Shown: positions 33,843 to 46,714, counted from the first letter of the stretch. The stretch: 64,000 nt of DNA from Euphorbia lathyris (GCF_963576675.1 NC_088910.1:108900807-108964806); one strand, 5' to 3'. Notes: generated by a model from the sequence alone, not told the origin. Program-made: numbers and translations.

Positions 33843-35850
33843 ATGGACATGAAGTCCAGTAATTCATCTCCAGTTTTGGCTGATCCTACTCCCATAAACA
33901 AGTCAAGACTGGGCATCCATTCTAATCTGTTGCCTTACACACAATCAGGATCTTCTTTCTCCCCTGGTAAAAATATCAATGTTCCTAGGAAGAAACCAGG
34001 AAAGCTTGATGATGTTCGATCTAATGGATGGCTCGACGCCATGAAATCTTCTTCTCCTCCTCGGAAGAAGATCATCAAGAATTTCAGCTTCGAACTTGCT
34101 TCAGATGATATCGACATTGCTTACTCCTCTTGGATGGTATGCCAATGTTGAAAGTAACTCATTCTGCTCCTATATATGATCATATTTCAATTCTTGATTC
34201 CTTTTGTTTACTGTCTCCTAAATGTTACAGCTGAAGTACCCATCAGCACTGAATTCATTTGAGGAAATTACTAGTTTTGCAAAAAACAAGAAGATAGCGA
34301 TGTTTCTTGATTACGATGGGACTCTTTCGCCTATAGTTGATGACCCGGATCAGGCCCTCATGTCTCATGATGTAAGAAACATTTCATTACCTATAAAAAA
34401 TAGTTTTTGGAATTGTTGCAAGTTGACATTTTTCTTGTTGTTTGTTAATTTCCAGATGCGCTCTGCTGTAAGACACATAGCAAAGTACTTCCCTACAGCA
34501 ATTATCAGTGGAAGAAGCCGCGATAAAGTATGTGTAAATAGAATTTACTTAATAATTTGCATAATGAATGAATGAACGAATGAATGAGTGAATTACAGGT
34601 ATATGAATTGGTAGGACTAACAGAACTGTATTATGCTGGTAGTCATGGAATGGACATCATGGGTCCTATTTCCAGTAGTGAATCTGCTTCCCTTGAGGTA
34701 CAACATTTGAAGATTTACAATCATTTTTTGTGATTTCAATTCCAGATTATGCAAAAGTGAAGTCTTTTTTCTGTTTTGACTGAACAGGGGAAGGAGGTGA
34801 AGCTGTTCCAGCCAGCTAAGGAATTTTTACCTATGATCGATGAGGTGAATCATTGGCTTGGTTTAGATATAAATTAAATTATGAGGTGATGATTAATGAG
34901 TTAATTAATAAATGATTGCAGGTTTTTAGAATCCTTGTCGAGAATACTAAAGATATAAAAGGTGCAAAAGTTGAGAACCACAAGTTTTGTACTTCTGTAC
35001 ATTACCGTAATGTAGAAGAGAAGGTAATTAAGGATTAATGATTTTAGTTAGTCTGATTATTGTAATTTGATACTGAGTTAGTTAATCATATGTTTGTAGA
35101 ACTGGCCTACTGTTGCACAGTGTGTGCATGATATTCTAAAACAGTATCCTCGTTTACGATTAACTCATGGACGAAAGGTATCATTAAGATTAGCTATGTT
35201 TTGCTTAAAATTACTTAGATACAATAATTATGTAGTTAATTTTTGTTTATATGGTGATTAATTAGGTTTTAGAGATTCGTCCTGTGATTGATTGGAATAA
35301 AGGCAAAGCAGTTGAATTTCTGCTCCAGTCTCTTGGTATGTTAATTTCCAGCTCATAAATTTGAAAATTGGATCTTCTTATAATATATATTAATTCAAAT
35401 TAAAAAGAAAAAGAAGTTTATTTAAGAAATGGAAATTGCAGGTCTTAGTAACTGTGATGATGTGCTTCCAATTTTCATTGGTGATGATCGGACGGATGAA
35501 GATGCTTTCAAGGTAATTATAAAAAAGAAATTACATTTTCAAATTAATTTAGTGTGAGGATATTAATATTAATGTTGTTATACTTCAGATACTTCGAGAA
35601 AGGAATCAAGGTTATGGGATTTTGGTATCGTCTGTACCCAAAGAGGAAAGCAGTGCGTTTTATTCCTTAAAGGATCCAAAAGAGGTGCAAATTCTTTATT
35701 TTATATTTTTTTTTTATAGAAGTTGTTATTTTAATATTAAATTGGGTATTTTATATGTATTTTCAGGTGATGAAATTTTTGAAATCACTGGTGAGGTGGA
35801 AAAGGCTAGGAGAAGGTGGACGTTCCATTAACAATAGATGGAGCATATAA
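33843..35850 (+). CDS. TPP: Trehalose-6-phosphate phosphatase, 11 coding exons, 387 aa
   Basis: Hydrolyses trehalose 6-phosphate to trehalose and phosphate, so it sets levels of the sugar signal T6P. Exons: 33843-34136, 34231-34371, 34456-34527, 34599-34697, 34788-34844, 34922-35023, 35100-35177, 35266-35335, 35442-35512, 35589-35684, 35767-35850. All introns are GT-AG and the joined frame is intact (387 codons plus TAA), close to the usual 370-390 aa of plant TPPs. HAD-phosphatase motifs: [17 protein letters not shown] with nucleophile D125 and D127; [11 protein letters not shown] (S163); [15 protein letters not shown] (K293 or K295) and [11 protein letters not shown] (318-325). The N-terminus of about 98 aa is the variable plant extension with SSPPRKK basic patches. 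The start is ATG 33843; a second ATG follows two codons later. It is the only convincing host gene in the window. No sign of decay. Confidence 0.96.
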
Positions 35851-36015
35851 TTGGGTTATGAATTTTTGAATTTTTTTTTTTTTTAAATTAATTTCTTTAT
35901 TTTGAATTTGCAAATCCATTTTTCCATACAGGAATAATCCTGTTTATATTCTTAAAAATTAGTCTTCAATTATTCCATTATGTAATAATTTGTACTGCTG
36001 TTTTTTAATTTTGAT
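35851..36015 (+). terminator. 3'UTR and poly(A) region of TPP
   Basis: T-rich sequence after the TAA, with TATGTAATAATTTGTACTG near 35980 as a plausible plant polyadenylation region. The endpoint is approximate. Confidence 0.45.
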
Positions 36016-38523
36016 ATATGAATATTCGTGCTATTAAATATCAAAAAAATATTATAGAGTAAAGTCCAAATAAAATCGTTTTCACTTTTTGTTAAATTAG
36101 TATCTGAATTTTTGGAGTTTTCGTTTTGCTAAAAATGATGATCGTTTAGTTTTGTACTATAAAAACTGCTAACAACCTTGAAATGAAAAATTAATTTCAA
36201 CAATTAAAGTTGTCTCATACCATATTTATTATGAACCAATCTTTTCATTTTCCAAAATCATCATGTTTCAAAATTTAACCTAAACATTCATTTTCATCCG
36301 CTCCTCATCAAACAAAAATAAGTTATGAAATACTTTCTTTTTAGTGGATATGTTTTTATTATTGTTTTTTTGAGGATGAAATAATTCTCTAAAATTACAA
36401 ACAATCAGTCAAATGAATGTGGCTTTATCACTTTATCATACCACTTTGGATAAAATTAAATTGCAGATTTAGTCCTAACGTATGTAATTGTGTTAATTTA
36501 TCTCTAATATTACCAAGCACGAATAATTTTAGTTCTATGTTATCGAAAATTTGAAAAGACTAATTTGACTGTTATTTAATTATTATATTGGACATTCGAA
36601 ACAAGTTTGTCGATAAATTAAAACAGTTTTGTATATTATAAATTTATTGGAATTAGATTAAATATCTTATAAATAATTTTTTTTAAGAAAAATATCTTAT
36701 AAATAATTAATATTTGGAAGGTGTAAAATAGCTGTTTTTTTTTAATCTTTTTAAAATTAATTTTACTTAGTTAAAGTTAAATTTGTATTATTTAATACTT
36801 TTATTAAAAATTAGAGTTAAATTTGATATTTATTCTGTAATTTTTAAATAGAGCAAGCGCTCGTGCGGTGTCGTTTGTCGTCTTTGTATAGGTAAATCAA
36901 GAAATAGACCGAATTTCTTGTCTGGCGGAGGCCACAAGAAAAAATGTCCTTGTCAAAGCCCATAATCAATTATATTCTTTTGCCTTGATTATTTCAACCT
37001 TTTTCTTTTTATCTCCTTTCACTTTCATGACTCAGCTTAATTTTTAATAATTTGCTAATATATTAGATATAAAAAAATAAAAACAAACTTTTATATTTAT
37101 ATATATAACTAGTATAAACACGTGTGCAATGCACGGTATTGGGATCCATTATAGTGTTTCAGTGAAATTCAAAAATAAATTGAATTTATTAAAAATTATA
37201 GTAAATTTTAAATTTTAATGGATAACATATATCAATTTAATTTTTTTAGTCCATGTAAAATAAAATTTTAATTTGTAAATACATATTCCAAATTTGAAAA
37301 TGATAAAAAGTCAAATAAAAATCGGAAGTATTTATTTTGTTTTGTTTAAAATACATTTTATGTTTTTATACAATTCATATAGAAAAAAAAAATTTGTTCC
37401 TCTCTTATTTTTGTTTTTTAAATGACTATTAAAGAAAATACGAAGAAAGACATTAATAAGAAAAAAAAAAGTATTATCAAACATAGAACTAATAATAACT
37501 TTGCTAATGTATGACCTGATAAATTCGCTAAAGGCTGGAATACTATTCTAAATCTCTTAAAAAAAACTCTTAAAAAAAACTAATGCAATCAACAATAACA
37601 TTAGAGAGAAATGAAAGATTAAATTTGGGGTCATAGACATTATTAACCATAATAAGATAGTCGGTTGAACGTCCAGTTACAATTATGGTATCATTTAGTC
37701 CTACTATAACCGGATTCCTTTCCAAAAGTATAATTAAACTAATGCCAAAAATTTTCTTTTGTTTTCTCTGCTTCAATATTAAAACGAAACTCATCTTCTT
37801 CCTCATAAATAACAATTTCCTAAGATTTGTCCTCCCAAAATGTGGATGTGATGCAAAGTTTTTTTTATTCATTGTGGAATCTCCTCTTCTTCCATCAACA
37901 AGTCTAATTCAAGTGATTTCTAGGCCAATCTCATTCAAAGAGAGGTTAATGGAGAAGTTATAGGATAAGATTTGAAAGGTTAATCATTTTGCATTTCCTT
38001 GAATTTTCCAAGTAGAATTCTAAGTTTGACTTGCAATCAAACTCAAGATCATCGGAGAAGAAGGGAAGGTGGGCACCGAATATTGAAGTAATAGAGAAAT
38101 TAAACATAAAGCGTCATGTAATTTTGGTTAGATCTTGTTAAAATCAGAACATTCCTAGAGTCATTGATATCAAGTGATTGATTGATTCCATTCTAGTAGA
38201 AAGAGATAAAAAAAAAAAAGATTTCAGAGGCCAAAAATAAGGATGCGATTTTCGATTTCAATTTTTTAATTTCGAAGCCTCTATCTTTAGCCTCCAAGAG
38301 ATCACGTTTTGCTAATTACTTGGAAATTTCACGTCATCACTATGATAATAGTAAATTTTTCTGAAAGAGAAAATCAATAAGATAATGGAAGAGGGAAAGA
38401 GAGAGGGAGAAAAAGTAAGAGAGAGAAAGAAAAAGGAGCTAAAAAATACACACTTCATTGCAAAGTGGATTGAAAAGATAACTAAATATGAAAAGAAAAA
38501 ATTGTTATCCTTAATTCTTTTAT
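36016..38523. other. AT-rich intergenic sequence with MITE remnants
   Basis: 36460-36830 is related to the MITE-like element at 26412-26740. Near 37115-37135 ACACGTGTGCAATGCACGG forms an imperfect palindrome. A 100-codon minus-strand frame at 37570-37872 (ending NPVIVGLNDTIIVTGRS...) is open but has no domain I recognise and no start context. 38390-38440 is a GA-rich tract. No gene is supported. Confidence 0.35.
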
Positions 38524-38637
38524 AGAAAAATTATAAAATTGGGTCAAATGGGAGACCTATTTACATACTTAAGTCATTTACTCAACCTACTATATATCTA
38601 AACTATGTTTGTATGACTTTTCCAAAATATCCTTACC
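38524..38637 (+). repeat. Left copy of a 115-bp inverted repeat (partner 56935-57050)
   Basis: TTATAAAATTGGGTCAAATG...GACTTTTCCAAAATATCC is the reverse complement, with scattered mismatches, of 56937-57050. The pair brackets the whole chain of (TA)n-flanked elements. Either it is the remains of one outer element, or it is two independent copies of one repeat. Confidence 0.7.
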
Positions 38638-39867
38638 CTTTCATCTTTCCCCTTCCCCTTCCTGGTTATACGAACAAACGGTTGGTCTTCCCCAGACCTT
38701 TGATCTTCCTCCATTCTATTATATTTCGTGAAATCTACACCCTTTCTCTACATCACCATGTCTTTCTCTTCTTTCTCTCTTCATCTCTTGATTCTTCATT
38801 TTCCTATTGCTAGAAAATGGCGACATGGTTCTTCATCTTCCTGTTTCTGCTCGTCTCGTGGTTTCTTTCTTTTCGTGTTGTTCGAAGCAATCCTTATTCT
38901 ACGTTATTTTCATTGTTTTTCCCAGTTTATCATATGGTTATTGTGGATTTTAATGGTGAAGGTGCGAAAAATGTAAGTATCTACTGTTTTCTCTGCGTTT
39001 TTTCCCTAGAAATCCACTTAGCATATTCCGTTTTCGCGAAGGTCTGCGAGGAGAAAAAGCCTGAAATGTGATGATTTTACTTCGCGAAAACGGATTACGT
39101 AAAGTATGCGAAGAGAAAAGTTCATGATTTTTCCCTCGCAGACTTCGCGTAATCATCGTTTCGCGACGTCAAAGCGTCACATTTTTCCTCGCAGACTTCG
39201 CGAAATCATCGTTTCGCGAAGTAAAATCATCCTCTTTCTTGCACCTTTATATTCGCATACTCCGCGAATCCTCATTTTGCGAAGCCAAATCTTCATTTTT
39301 TCTGCCTAACACGATTAAATTTTTCTGAAAGTGATTGGATACATAACATCCTGCAGGAAGGCGGTGTACTGGGGTGTAGAGGGGATGACTTTCCTTATGA
39401 TATAGAGAGAAATTCTCATCCAGATTCGTCATGTTCACTTTAAAATGATTAGTTAGGAGTTTATTGTGGCAGTCTTGGTGTGCACTATGGGAAATATCCA
39501 TCCCAAAAGGCCTGGACTTCCAATACAGGGAGAAATTTCCATCCAGATTCGTCACGTTCACTTTGAAATGATCAGTTAGGAGTTTATTGTGGCAATCTTG
39601 TTGTAAATTTTGATATTGTTATGATTTTAATGTTGTTATTATGGCAATTTTGTTGTAAAATTTGATAATGTTATGATTTTAATGTTGGAATCTCTTGTTG
39701 TTGTGTTTTTTTTTTGTTATATACCACTTCGCAAAAACACGTTCAGACTTCACATATTGCAAAATCTGCGAATTGAAATCATTTAATAAACCAAACATTG
39801 TCTTCGCTGCAAAATCTGTGAAGTCGGACGGGAGGGCGAAAGACGAAAGGCTAAAAAATTTCTAAGT
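38638..39867. other. Unclassified repeat-rich sequence with CGCGAA palindromes
   Basis: 38817-39071 is an 84-codon frame starting with a hydrophobic segment (MATWFFIFLFLLVSWFLSF), but it ends in repeat sequence and I do not recognise it. 39030-39290 contains repeated TTCGCGAA-type palindromes and CTTCGCGAAATCATCG units; similar motifs recur at 39725-39830. 39395-39475 and 39521-39597 are two about 77-bp imperfect direct copies (CATCCAGATTCGTCA...GGAGTTTATTGTGGCA). This is probably part of a transposable element of unknown class. Confidence 0.4.
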
Positions 39868-40543
39868 TATATATATATATATATATGAGAGATCAGGTGT
39901 GACACATTTCTTATGGTGTGACAAGCCTTATTGTGTGACAATAACCAATTTTATAATTAACAAGGAGAATGTGGCAAATTTGTAAATAAAAGAAAAGATA
40001 AAATTGTTTTATTTCTTTTCTTTAAAATGTATTTTCCCGAGTTTTCCAATCTCGTTTTTCAAAAACTTTTATACCGTTGGACTCCTCTTAATTAGACGGT
40101 CATTTTAAGATCCCAGAAGCTCATGTAAAAAAAATTCCGGTGAATAGAATCCGGCGATTTGTTTTTCTGTGAGAACACAAATGTTCAGAAAATTTTCAAA
40201 AAATTCCAGAAAATGTAAAATATCATTTTGAGAAACTTTAATTATTGACTCAAAGTGAGATTCCTTACATTTTAGTCCCAAATCAACGGAATCCGGCGAT
40301 TAGGTGGACGTTTTCTGGCGAGAAAATAGAAAGTACCCAAAAAATTCTCAAAACATTCCAGAAAATGTAAAACATTATTTTAAGAAACTTTAATTCTTGG
40401 GTCGAAGCAGGATTTCTTACGGTTTAGTCCTAATAAAACAATTTCCTTAATTTTATCCATTTTACATGCTTCAACAATTTATTGGGTCAAAACCATAAGA
40501 AATATCATTTTGAACCAAGAATTAAAGTTTCTTAAAATAATAT

Positions 40544-41052
40544 TGATGACCCGCGAGGCTAAACCGGGTCATACTCATTTCGCAGGCCCAGCCCATACTT
40601 AGACCTATGGTCTAAGATCGGATGAGACCCGAATAAAGGAAGCGGGCGCAGCGAGTAACCGCCCCGAATGGGACCCGAATAAGCGGAAACGGGTGAAGCG
40701 AGTAACCGCCCCGAATTCCTAAACGGAGCATCAAGACTCCCACTCAGAACCACGTTCGTTGCCATGAAAGCCACGAAAGGGACATAGCCTAAAAAGGGGG
40801 AACCGCCCTCAGAACGTGGCCCACTAAGGAGTAACCGCCCTCGGCGGTTACCTAAAAAACACCTATAAAAGGCCTTAAGAACGAGGGAAAAAGGTACGCT
40901 CACATTTTTTCCCGCAATACTATTGTCAAATTACCAACCTTCTTACAAAAACTGACTTGATCGTCGGAGAGTTTTCCCGGAGATCCTGTCTCCGGTTCTG
41001 TTTTGCAGGTAACTCTGGCAGAGAATATCAAATCGGATCCGGCAAGTTATCA
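40544..41052 (+). repeat. 5' LTR of the Tat element
   Basis: TGATGACCCG...AAGTTATCA. TATA-like CTATAAAAGG is at 40863. The motif GAGTAACCGCCC occurs three times, and GTAACCGCCCTCGGCGGTTAC (40833-40853) is a perfect hairpin with a 3-base loop. It is transcribed from mid-LTR, presumably just after the TATA. Confidence 0.95.
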
Positions 41053-41070
41053 TTGGTGCGGTGAACGTGG
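41053..41070 (+). promoter_or_regulatory. Primer binding site of the Tat element
   Basis: TTGGTGCGGTGAACGTGG starts directly after the LTR. The same 18 bases occur at 63057-63074 after another LTR end reading GTTATCA, so this is a conserved PBS. I did not assign the tRNA. Confidence 0.75.
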
Positions 41071-41110
41071 ACCTTTTTTACCAACATTTGGTTAAAGGTA
41101 CGCGAAGAAC

Positions 41111-43022
41111 ATGTCAGAACCATCACGAACGACCGGCGTTACCACTAGATCAACCAGTATGAACTCCAGGGGACCACGGATTGCGAATTCGCAATCTGCA
41201 AGTACACAGCCTGTGGTGCCTAGCTCATCGGGCCTTCGGGACAATTGAGTCCCTTATTGGAAGTCCAAGTGCAAACTGAGATGGAAATGTCCAATAGTGA
41301 TTTCGTGCAGATGGCAGGACAAGTCTTGGCTTCGAACATGAGCCAGGTGGCTGGAGATCGAATGATTAATTTACTAACCGCCCTCGCCGAACACAATTCC
41401 GCCGTGGCGGCTGCTCCTCAAGAACATGTGGTTATCTCAACACAATCACCGACTATCCCTGTCATATCGGCCCTCCCGCAGCCATCTCAGGCGCCAAATC
41501 AAGTGGGCCAGAGTAGTCGCACAAACCCACACAGCCACCCGAGCAACTACTCGCACCCAGATCTCATTACGAAGATACATCCGACCTGGCAGCCATCCCA
41601 ACCGTTGCCAGGAGTGCAAGGCACTCTTCCGCTACAGCAAGTGGAACCTTTTCCTCACAGACATTCGAAGTTGATGACTCCTGGGCGAGAGCACACATGG
41701 AACTTTGATCCTATAACGGGACAGCGGTTAGTCCCCCAACAGGCACACGTCTCAACACCGATGGGCGGGTGGATGCCACCCAGAATTCACCAGCAGCGGA
41801 TGGAAGAAGTCCGGCGAATACCCGATATTGACTTAGAAGATCAATTATGAAACATGATGGAGCGAATGGGGTACTCGCCTAGGCCGAGAGCAGAGGTCCA
41901 GAGCGATTCACCTTTTGCCCCTTCGTTGCGGGAATTCATTCCAGATCACAGAATCAAGGCGCCCGCGATACCTAAATACTATGGGGATCCAAATTCTGAT
42001 CCTGAGGCTCATGTCAGGAACTACAGAGAACTAATGGATGTTGCAGGAGCGAGTGAAAGCATCATTTGCAGGTTATTCTCGACAACTTTGGGCGGAGCCG
42101 CATCTGATTGGTTTCGATCTTTACCCGCAGAATCTATTCACAATTGGCATCAATATAGTCGGGATTTCTGTGCGAAATTTGTGGGCTGTAAAGCAGCGGA
42201 TGTGACTGATAGGCAACTGAAGGAGATCAAACAGAGGAACTATAATTCCCTAAGGGAATTTGTTGTCGCATTCAACGATATTCTGGTGCGATTGCAAAAC
42301 CCGGATATCGTGAGCATCCGCAACATCATGGCAGATGGAACCACAGATTGGAGTATGCGGGAGGAAATCATCCGCAACAAGCCGCGCACAGTGGCCGAAC
42401 TCATGAAAATAGCAAAGGAATTCATGGAAGTGGATGATGTCAACAGGGAACATAGGGCTCAAACCCGGCGAGAAAGAGATGCCGCTAGATCCACTTCGGA
42501 CAATCGGCGCCAGATCCAGTCCAAAAGTAATTTTGTTCGAAGAGGCGATCGCCCCTTTCAAAGTGGCGGATATCAGACACCATTAAACACGACTCGCCAG
42601 GAGGTGTTACTTTGGATCGAAAAGAGCCCCCTGAAGAAGGATGTGCGGTTCTCCGAGGTAAAAGGTCGAACCAGTTTGGGGTGACATCCTAACAAATATT
42701 GCAGGTTCCACAGACGAACGGCCACGACACGAACGATTGCTATGAATTGAAAAAGGAGATTGAAAGGCTGATCGAAAGGGGCAAGCTGAATCAATTTGTA
42801 CGAAAGGAGACTAGTGACGAGAAAGCAACGTTACCACATCAAGAAGAGGCAAGGCCCGAAAAGAAGCAGAAAAAAGGAGTGATAAACGTGATAGCCGGCG
42901 GGATCTATGAGCCTCCAACAAAAAGAGCTCGCCGTGAACAGCGAAAAAGCAACACTCATAGGGGGATGCCCTCAATTACTCATTCGCGCGAATCACGGAG
43001 CCGCATGCGGATGCTTTGGTGA
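41111..43022 (+). pseudogene. Tat gag pseudogene
   Basis: ATG at 41111 opens a basic, S/T-rich N-terminus. A frameshift near 41240 moves into the frame of 41245-41850, a TGA at 41848-41850 interrupts, and the same frame continues at 41854-42684 with the retrotransposon gag core (VRNYRELMDVAGAS; WFRSLPAESIHNW; KQRNYNSLREFVVAFND). Another frameshift near 42690-42715 leads to 42699-43022, the gag C-terminus with the TNGHDTNDCYELKKEIERL region that follows a zinc-knuckle-like KYC..H. The product would be the nucleocapsid protein. At least three lesions make it non-functional as written. Confidence 0.85.
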
Positions 43023-46000
43023 TTACATTGGCTGTAGAAGGATGGGACGTCAAGCGGGTCCTTATTGATACTGGAAGTTCTTGTAATGTTATTACTCGGA
43101 CTGCATTCAACAAGTTGGGAATTAATGACGAGCGAGTGGAACATACATTCATGGATGTAACGGGTTTTGGGGTCAATCCTCTCAAACAAGTGGACAGGTG
43201 GTGTTGGAGGCAGAAATGGGCGATAAAAAGCTAAAATGGCGAGGTGATTTAGAATTCGCAATTGTTGATCTCCCATTGGCCTACAACATAATTCTGGGAC
43301 GCCCATTCCTGTCAGAAACGGAGTCGCTCATCTCAATGAAGCATTTAACATTACATTTACCAACACACCAAGGGCGAGTCATAGTTGAAGGTGATCAACT
43401 TGTATCTCAACAGGCCTATACATTGTCACTTGAACCAAAGCCAGACGAGGAAGATAGGGTAGAGGAGAAGTTGCCAGCGGAAGCATTGGGAGAAACGGAA
43501 CTATTTGCCATCTCAAGCGACAAAAATGTGCGAATAGCGACGGGCCTCCCCGAAGAAACGAAGAAAGCCATTACCGAGGTGCTGGTCCAATGTGAGTCGG
43601 CATTTGCCGCCCCAAATGAAATACTGAAAGGAATAAGTCCAGACGTAGCAACCCATCGTTTGAATGTAGACAAAGGTGCAACCCCAGTGCGACAGAAAAA
43701 GAGAGGACATGCTCCTGAGCGGCAAAAGGCGATTGAAAAAGCAGTGGCGGATTTGCTAAAGTCAGATGCAATTCGAGAAGTCACCTATCCGGAATGGTTA
43801 GCCAATGTGGTGCTAGTCAAAAAGCCAAATGGAACGTACATAATGTGCGTCGACTTCAAAGATCTGAACAAGGCATGTCCGAAGGATATGTATCCGCTTC
43901 CTAACATTGATATATTGGTAGATGGAACTGCAGGATATGAAGCTTTATCATTCACCGACGTGAAATCCAGTTACCATCAGATACCCATGGAGAAGGCGGA
44001 TGAAATCAAAACATCGTTCATAACTCACCAGGCGACTTATTGCTTCAAGGTGATGCCCTTTGGATTGAAAAACGGGGGAGCAACATACCAGAGGATGATG
44101 AACAAGATATTTTCAGACAAATCCGGCGAGAACTTCTCGATCTACGTTGATGACATGATCATCAAAAGCAAGAAAATGCAAGACCACCCGCAGGATATCA
44201 AAGAAATCCTGGAAGTGCTAATCAAATATGGCCTCAAATTGAACCCAGAGAAATGCACATTCGGAGCAAGAGCGGGAAAGTTCCTGGGTTTCATTGTTAG
44301 CGGCAAGGGAGTTGAGGTGAATCCCGAGAAGGTTAAAGCAGTAATGGAGATGAAAACGCCGAGGAGCATAAGAGAAGTACAGAGACTAAATGGGCGGTTG
44401 GTGGCATTAGGGCGATTCATATCATGCTCAGCTAGGAGATGTCTACCTTTCTACAATGCCATCAAAAAATCCAAGTCCTTTGAATGGACGCCGGATTGTC
44501 AAGAAGCATTCGAGGGGATAAAGCGATTACTGTGTTATCCGCCCTTAATGAGTAGGCCGGAGGATGGAGAAGATTTATTTCTCTACGTATCCGTCACCAA
44601 TATGGCGATATGCACTGTGATGGTGCGAGAAGAAGAAAGGCAACAATATCCAGTGTACTACGTGAGCAAAGTCCTGAAGGATGCATAACTCCGGTATTCG
44701 AAGTTGGACAAAATGGCCCTCGCAGTGATAACCAAGGCGGCTAGATTGAAACCATACTTTCAGGCGCATACTATCATTGTGAGAACTGGCATCCCAATGC
44801 GAAAGGTATTACAGAAACCTGACGCATCCGGCCGGTTGATGGAATGGTCAATTCGCCTGGGAGAATTCGATATTCGCTATGAAGGGAGACCAGCGCTAAA
44901 GAGCCAAGTACTCGCCGATTTCGTGAACGAATTCACCTGGGATGACGATGAATGTCCGAAGGCACAAAAAGAAGAGTGGAGCATGTACATAGATGGGGCA
45001 TTATCTACAGATGGAGCTGGGCTGGGAGTCGTCATCAAGGGCCCGGAGGTTATTCGCCTGTGCTATGCAGCAAAATTAACTTTCAAAACTACCAATAATG
45101 CCGCAGAGTATGAAGCAATGATATGCGGATTGAAGTTGCTCAATGAACTCACCCTAGAAAGAGTGGTAATCTACAGCGATTCCAAACTCATGATAAACCA
45201 GATCACAAAAAATTATCTGGTGAAACAAGAGGAGCTAGTAAAATACCATCAGGTAGTCGGCAGATTGACACAAGAGTTAACGCATAAGGGAGTCGTTTGG
45301 GAGATGGTGCATGTTCCGCGAGGCCAAAATGCAAAGGCTGACGAATTGGCAAAAGCAGCGGCAAGTAGAGAACCATGGAGTCAAAAGGCATGCAATTTGG
45401 AAATAAAATCGGCACCAGCATTCGAGGTCGATCAGATTATGGTCATCGAAGAACTGGAAGACGATGAAGATTAGCGGATGCCCATTCGCCAATATCTGGA
45501 GCAGGGAGATTTACCGGTTGATAAGAGCTTAGCCAGAAAGCTAATTGGGCAGTCAGCTCGATACTCAATTCGGGATGGAACTTTGTATCGGAAATCGTAC
45601 ACATGTCCATGGTTGAAATGCATTAGTCGCAACGAAGGAGACTACGTGCTGCGAGAATTACATGAAGGAATTTGTGGCGCGCACGAAGCTTCGACGGCGT
45701 TGGCAAGAAAGGTCAAACTGATGGGATACTACTGGCCCAAGGTGGTGGAAGATTCCCAGAAGATGGTTGCGGAATGTCACAATTGTCAAATACATGCGAA
45801 TGAAAAGCATGTTCCCGGAGCCGAACAAATCGCTATAATGACGGCGTGGCCATTCGCAACATGGGGAATCGATATAGTGGGTCCATTCCCAGAAACGACA
45901 AAGAAAAGGAAGTACTTGATAGTCGCAGTTGACCACTTTAGCAAATGGGTAGAAGCGGAGGCAGTAACCGCACAAACACCTGAGCGAATGATCGAGTTCT

Positions 46001-46714
46001 TACGAGAGAACATTATCATGCGATTTGGAATCCCGCAAAAGCTTATAACCGACAATGGCACCCAGTTCAACTGTGCCAAGTTCAAAGCATACTGCGAAAG
46101 CATGGGGATCAAAAATCATTTTTCTTCCGTAAACCATCCCCAATCGAATGGTATGACGGAGGTTACCAATAGGGCCATGATTCAAGGCATCAAGAAGCGG
46201 CTAGGAGACAAAAAAAACAGGTTGGGCGGATGAGATACCCCATATGTTGTGGGCATACAGAACCTCTGTAAAGGCAGCAACAGGCGAAACACCTTTCTCG
46301 CTAGTTTATGGAGCTGAAGCAGTCCTACCTGTTGAAATCAAGTCGCCCACAGATCGGATAATTTATTATTGCGACACACAAAATCCTATCAACATTAGAG
46401 ATGCTTTGGATTCTGTGGAGGAACGAAGAGAAAAAGCTTACATGCGAATGGCAGTATACCGCAATAGAATCAAGAAATATCATGACAGAAGAATGCAAAA
46501 AGTAATAATCAATGAGAACGACTTGGTCTTGAAAAAAGCGGATAAAATACAATCCAGAGATGGCAAAGGCAAGCTGGGCGTCAACTGGATCGGACCATAC
46601 AAAGTATCCAAGAAGCTGGGACCAGCCACTTTTGAAATCGAAGAAATGAGCGGAAAGAAGCTCCCACGCACCTGGAATCTAGCGAATCTACGCCCAAATA
46701 AAAAGGCCGAGTAG
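43016..46714 (+). pseudogene. Tat pol pseudogene (protease, RT, RNase H, aRNase H, integrase)
   Basis: Protease: 43016-43200, active site LIDTGSS; a frameshift near 43200 follows. RT: 43198-44688 (WLANVVLVKKPNGTYIMCVD, SSYHQIPM, VMPFGLKNGGATYQ, catalytic YVDD about 44131), running into a first RNase H. TAA 44686-44688 interrupts. 44704-45474 holds the second RNase H (MYIDGALSTDGAGLG, NNAAEYEAMICGL, YSDSKLMINQ, NAKADELAKAA). TAG 45472-45474 interrupts. Integrase: 45478-46233 (HHCC motif HEGICGAHEAS...CHNCQIH; catalytic D in GIDIVGPF, D in TDNGTQF, E in GMTEVTNR). A frameshift near 46225 leads to the C-terminus 46244-46714 (LWAYRTSVKAATGETPFSL; WNLANLRP). Three stops and several frameshifts in all. 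Confidence 0.9.

Noticed and set aside
37570..37872. 100-codon minus-strand frame as a host gene
   Set aside because: No recognised domain, no start context, no neighbouring exons; left as an unrecognised frame.
40559..40903. 114-codon minus-strand frame in the Tat LTR (repeated at 50023-50367)
   Set aside because: It exists only because the LTR is GC-richer; it is duplicated with the LTR and has no recognisable domain.
42240..43784. Multiple minus-strand frames opposite Tat gag and RT
   Set aside because: Shadows of the sense domains. Only the antisense frames at 47428-49753 have splice signals, a coiled coil and no sense gene beneath them.
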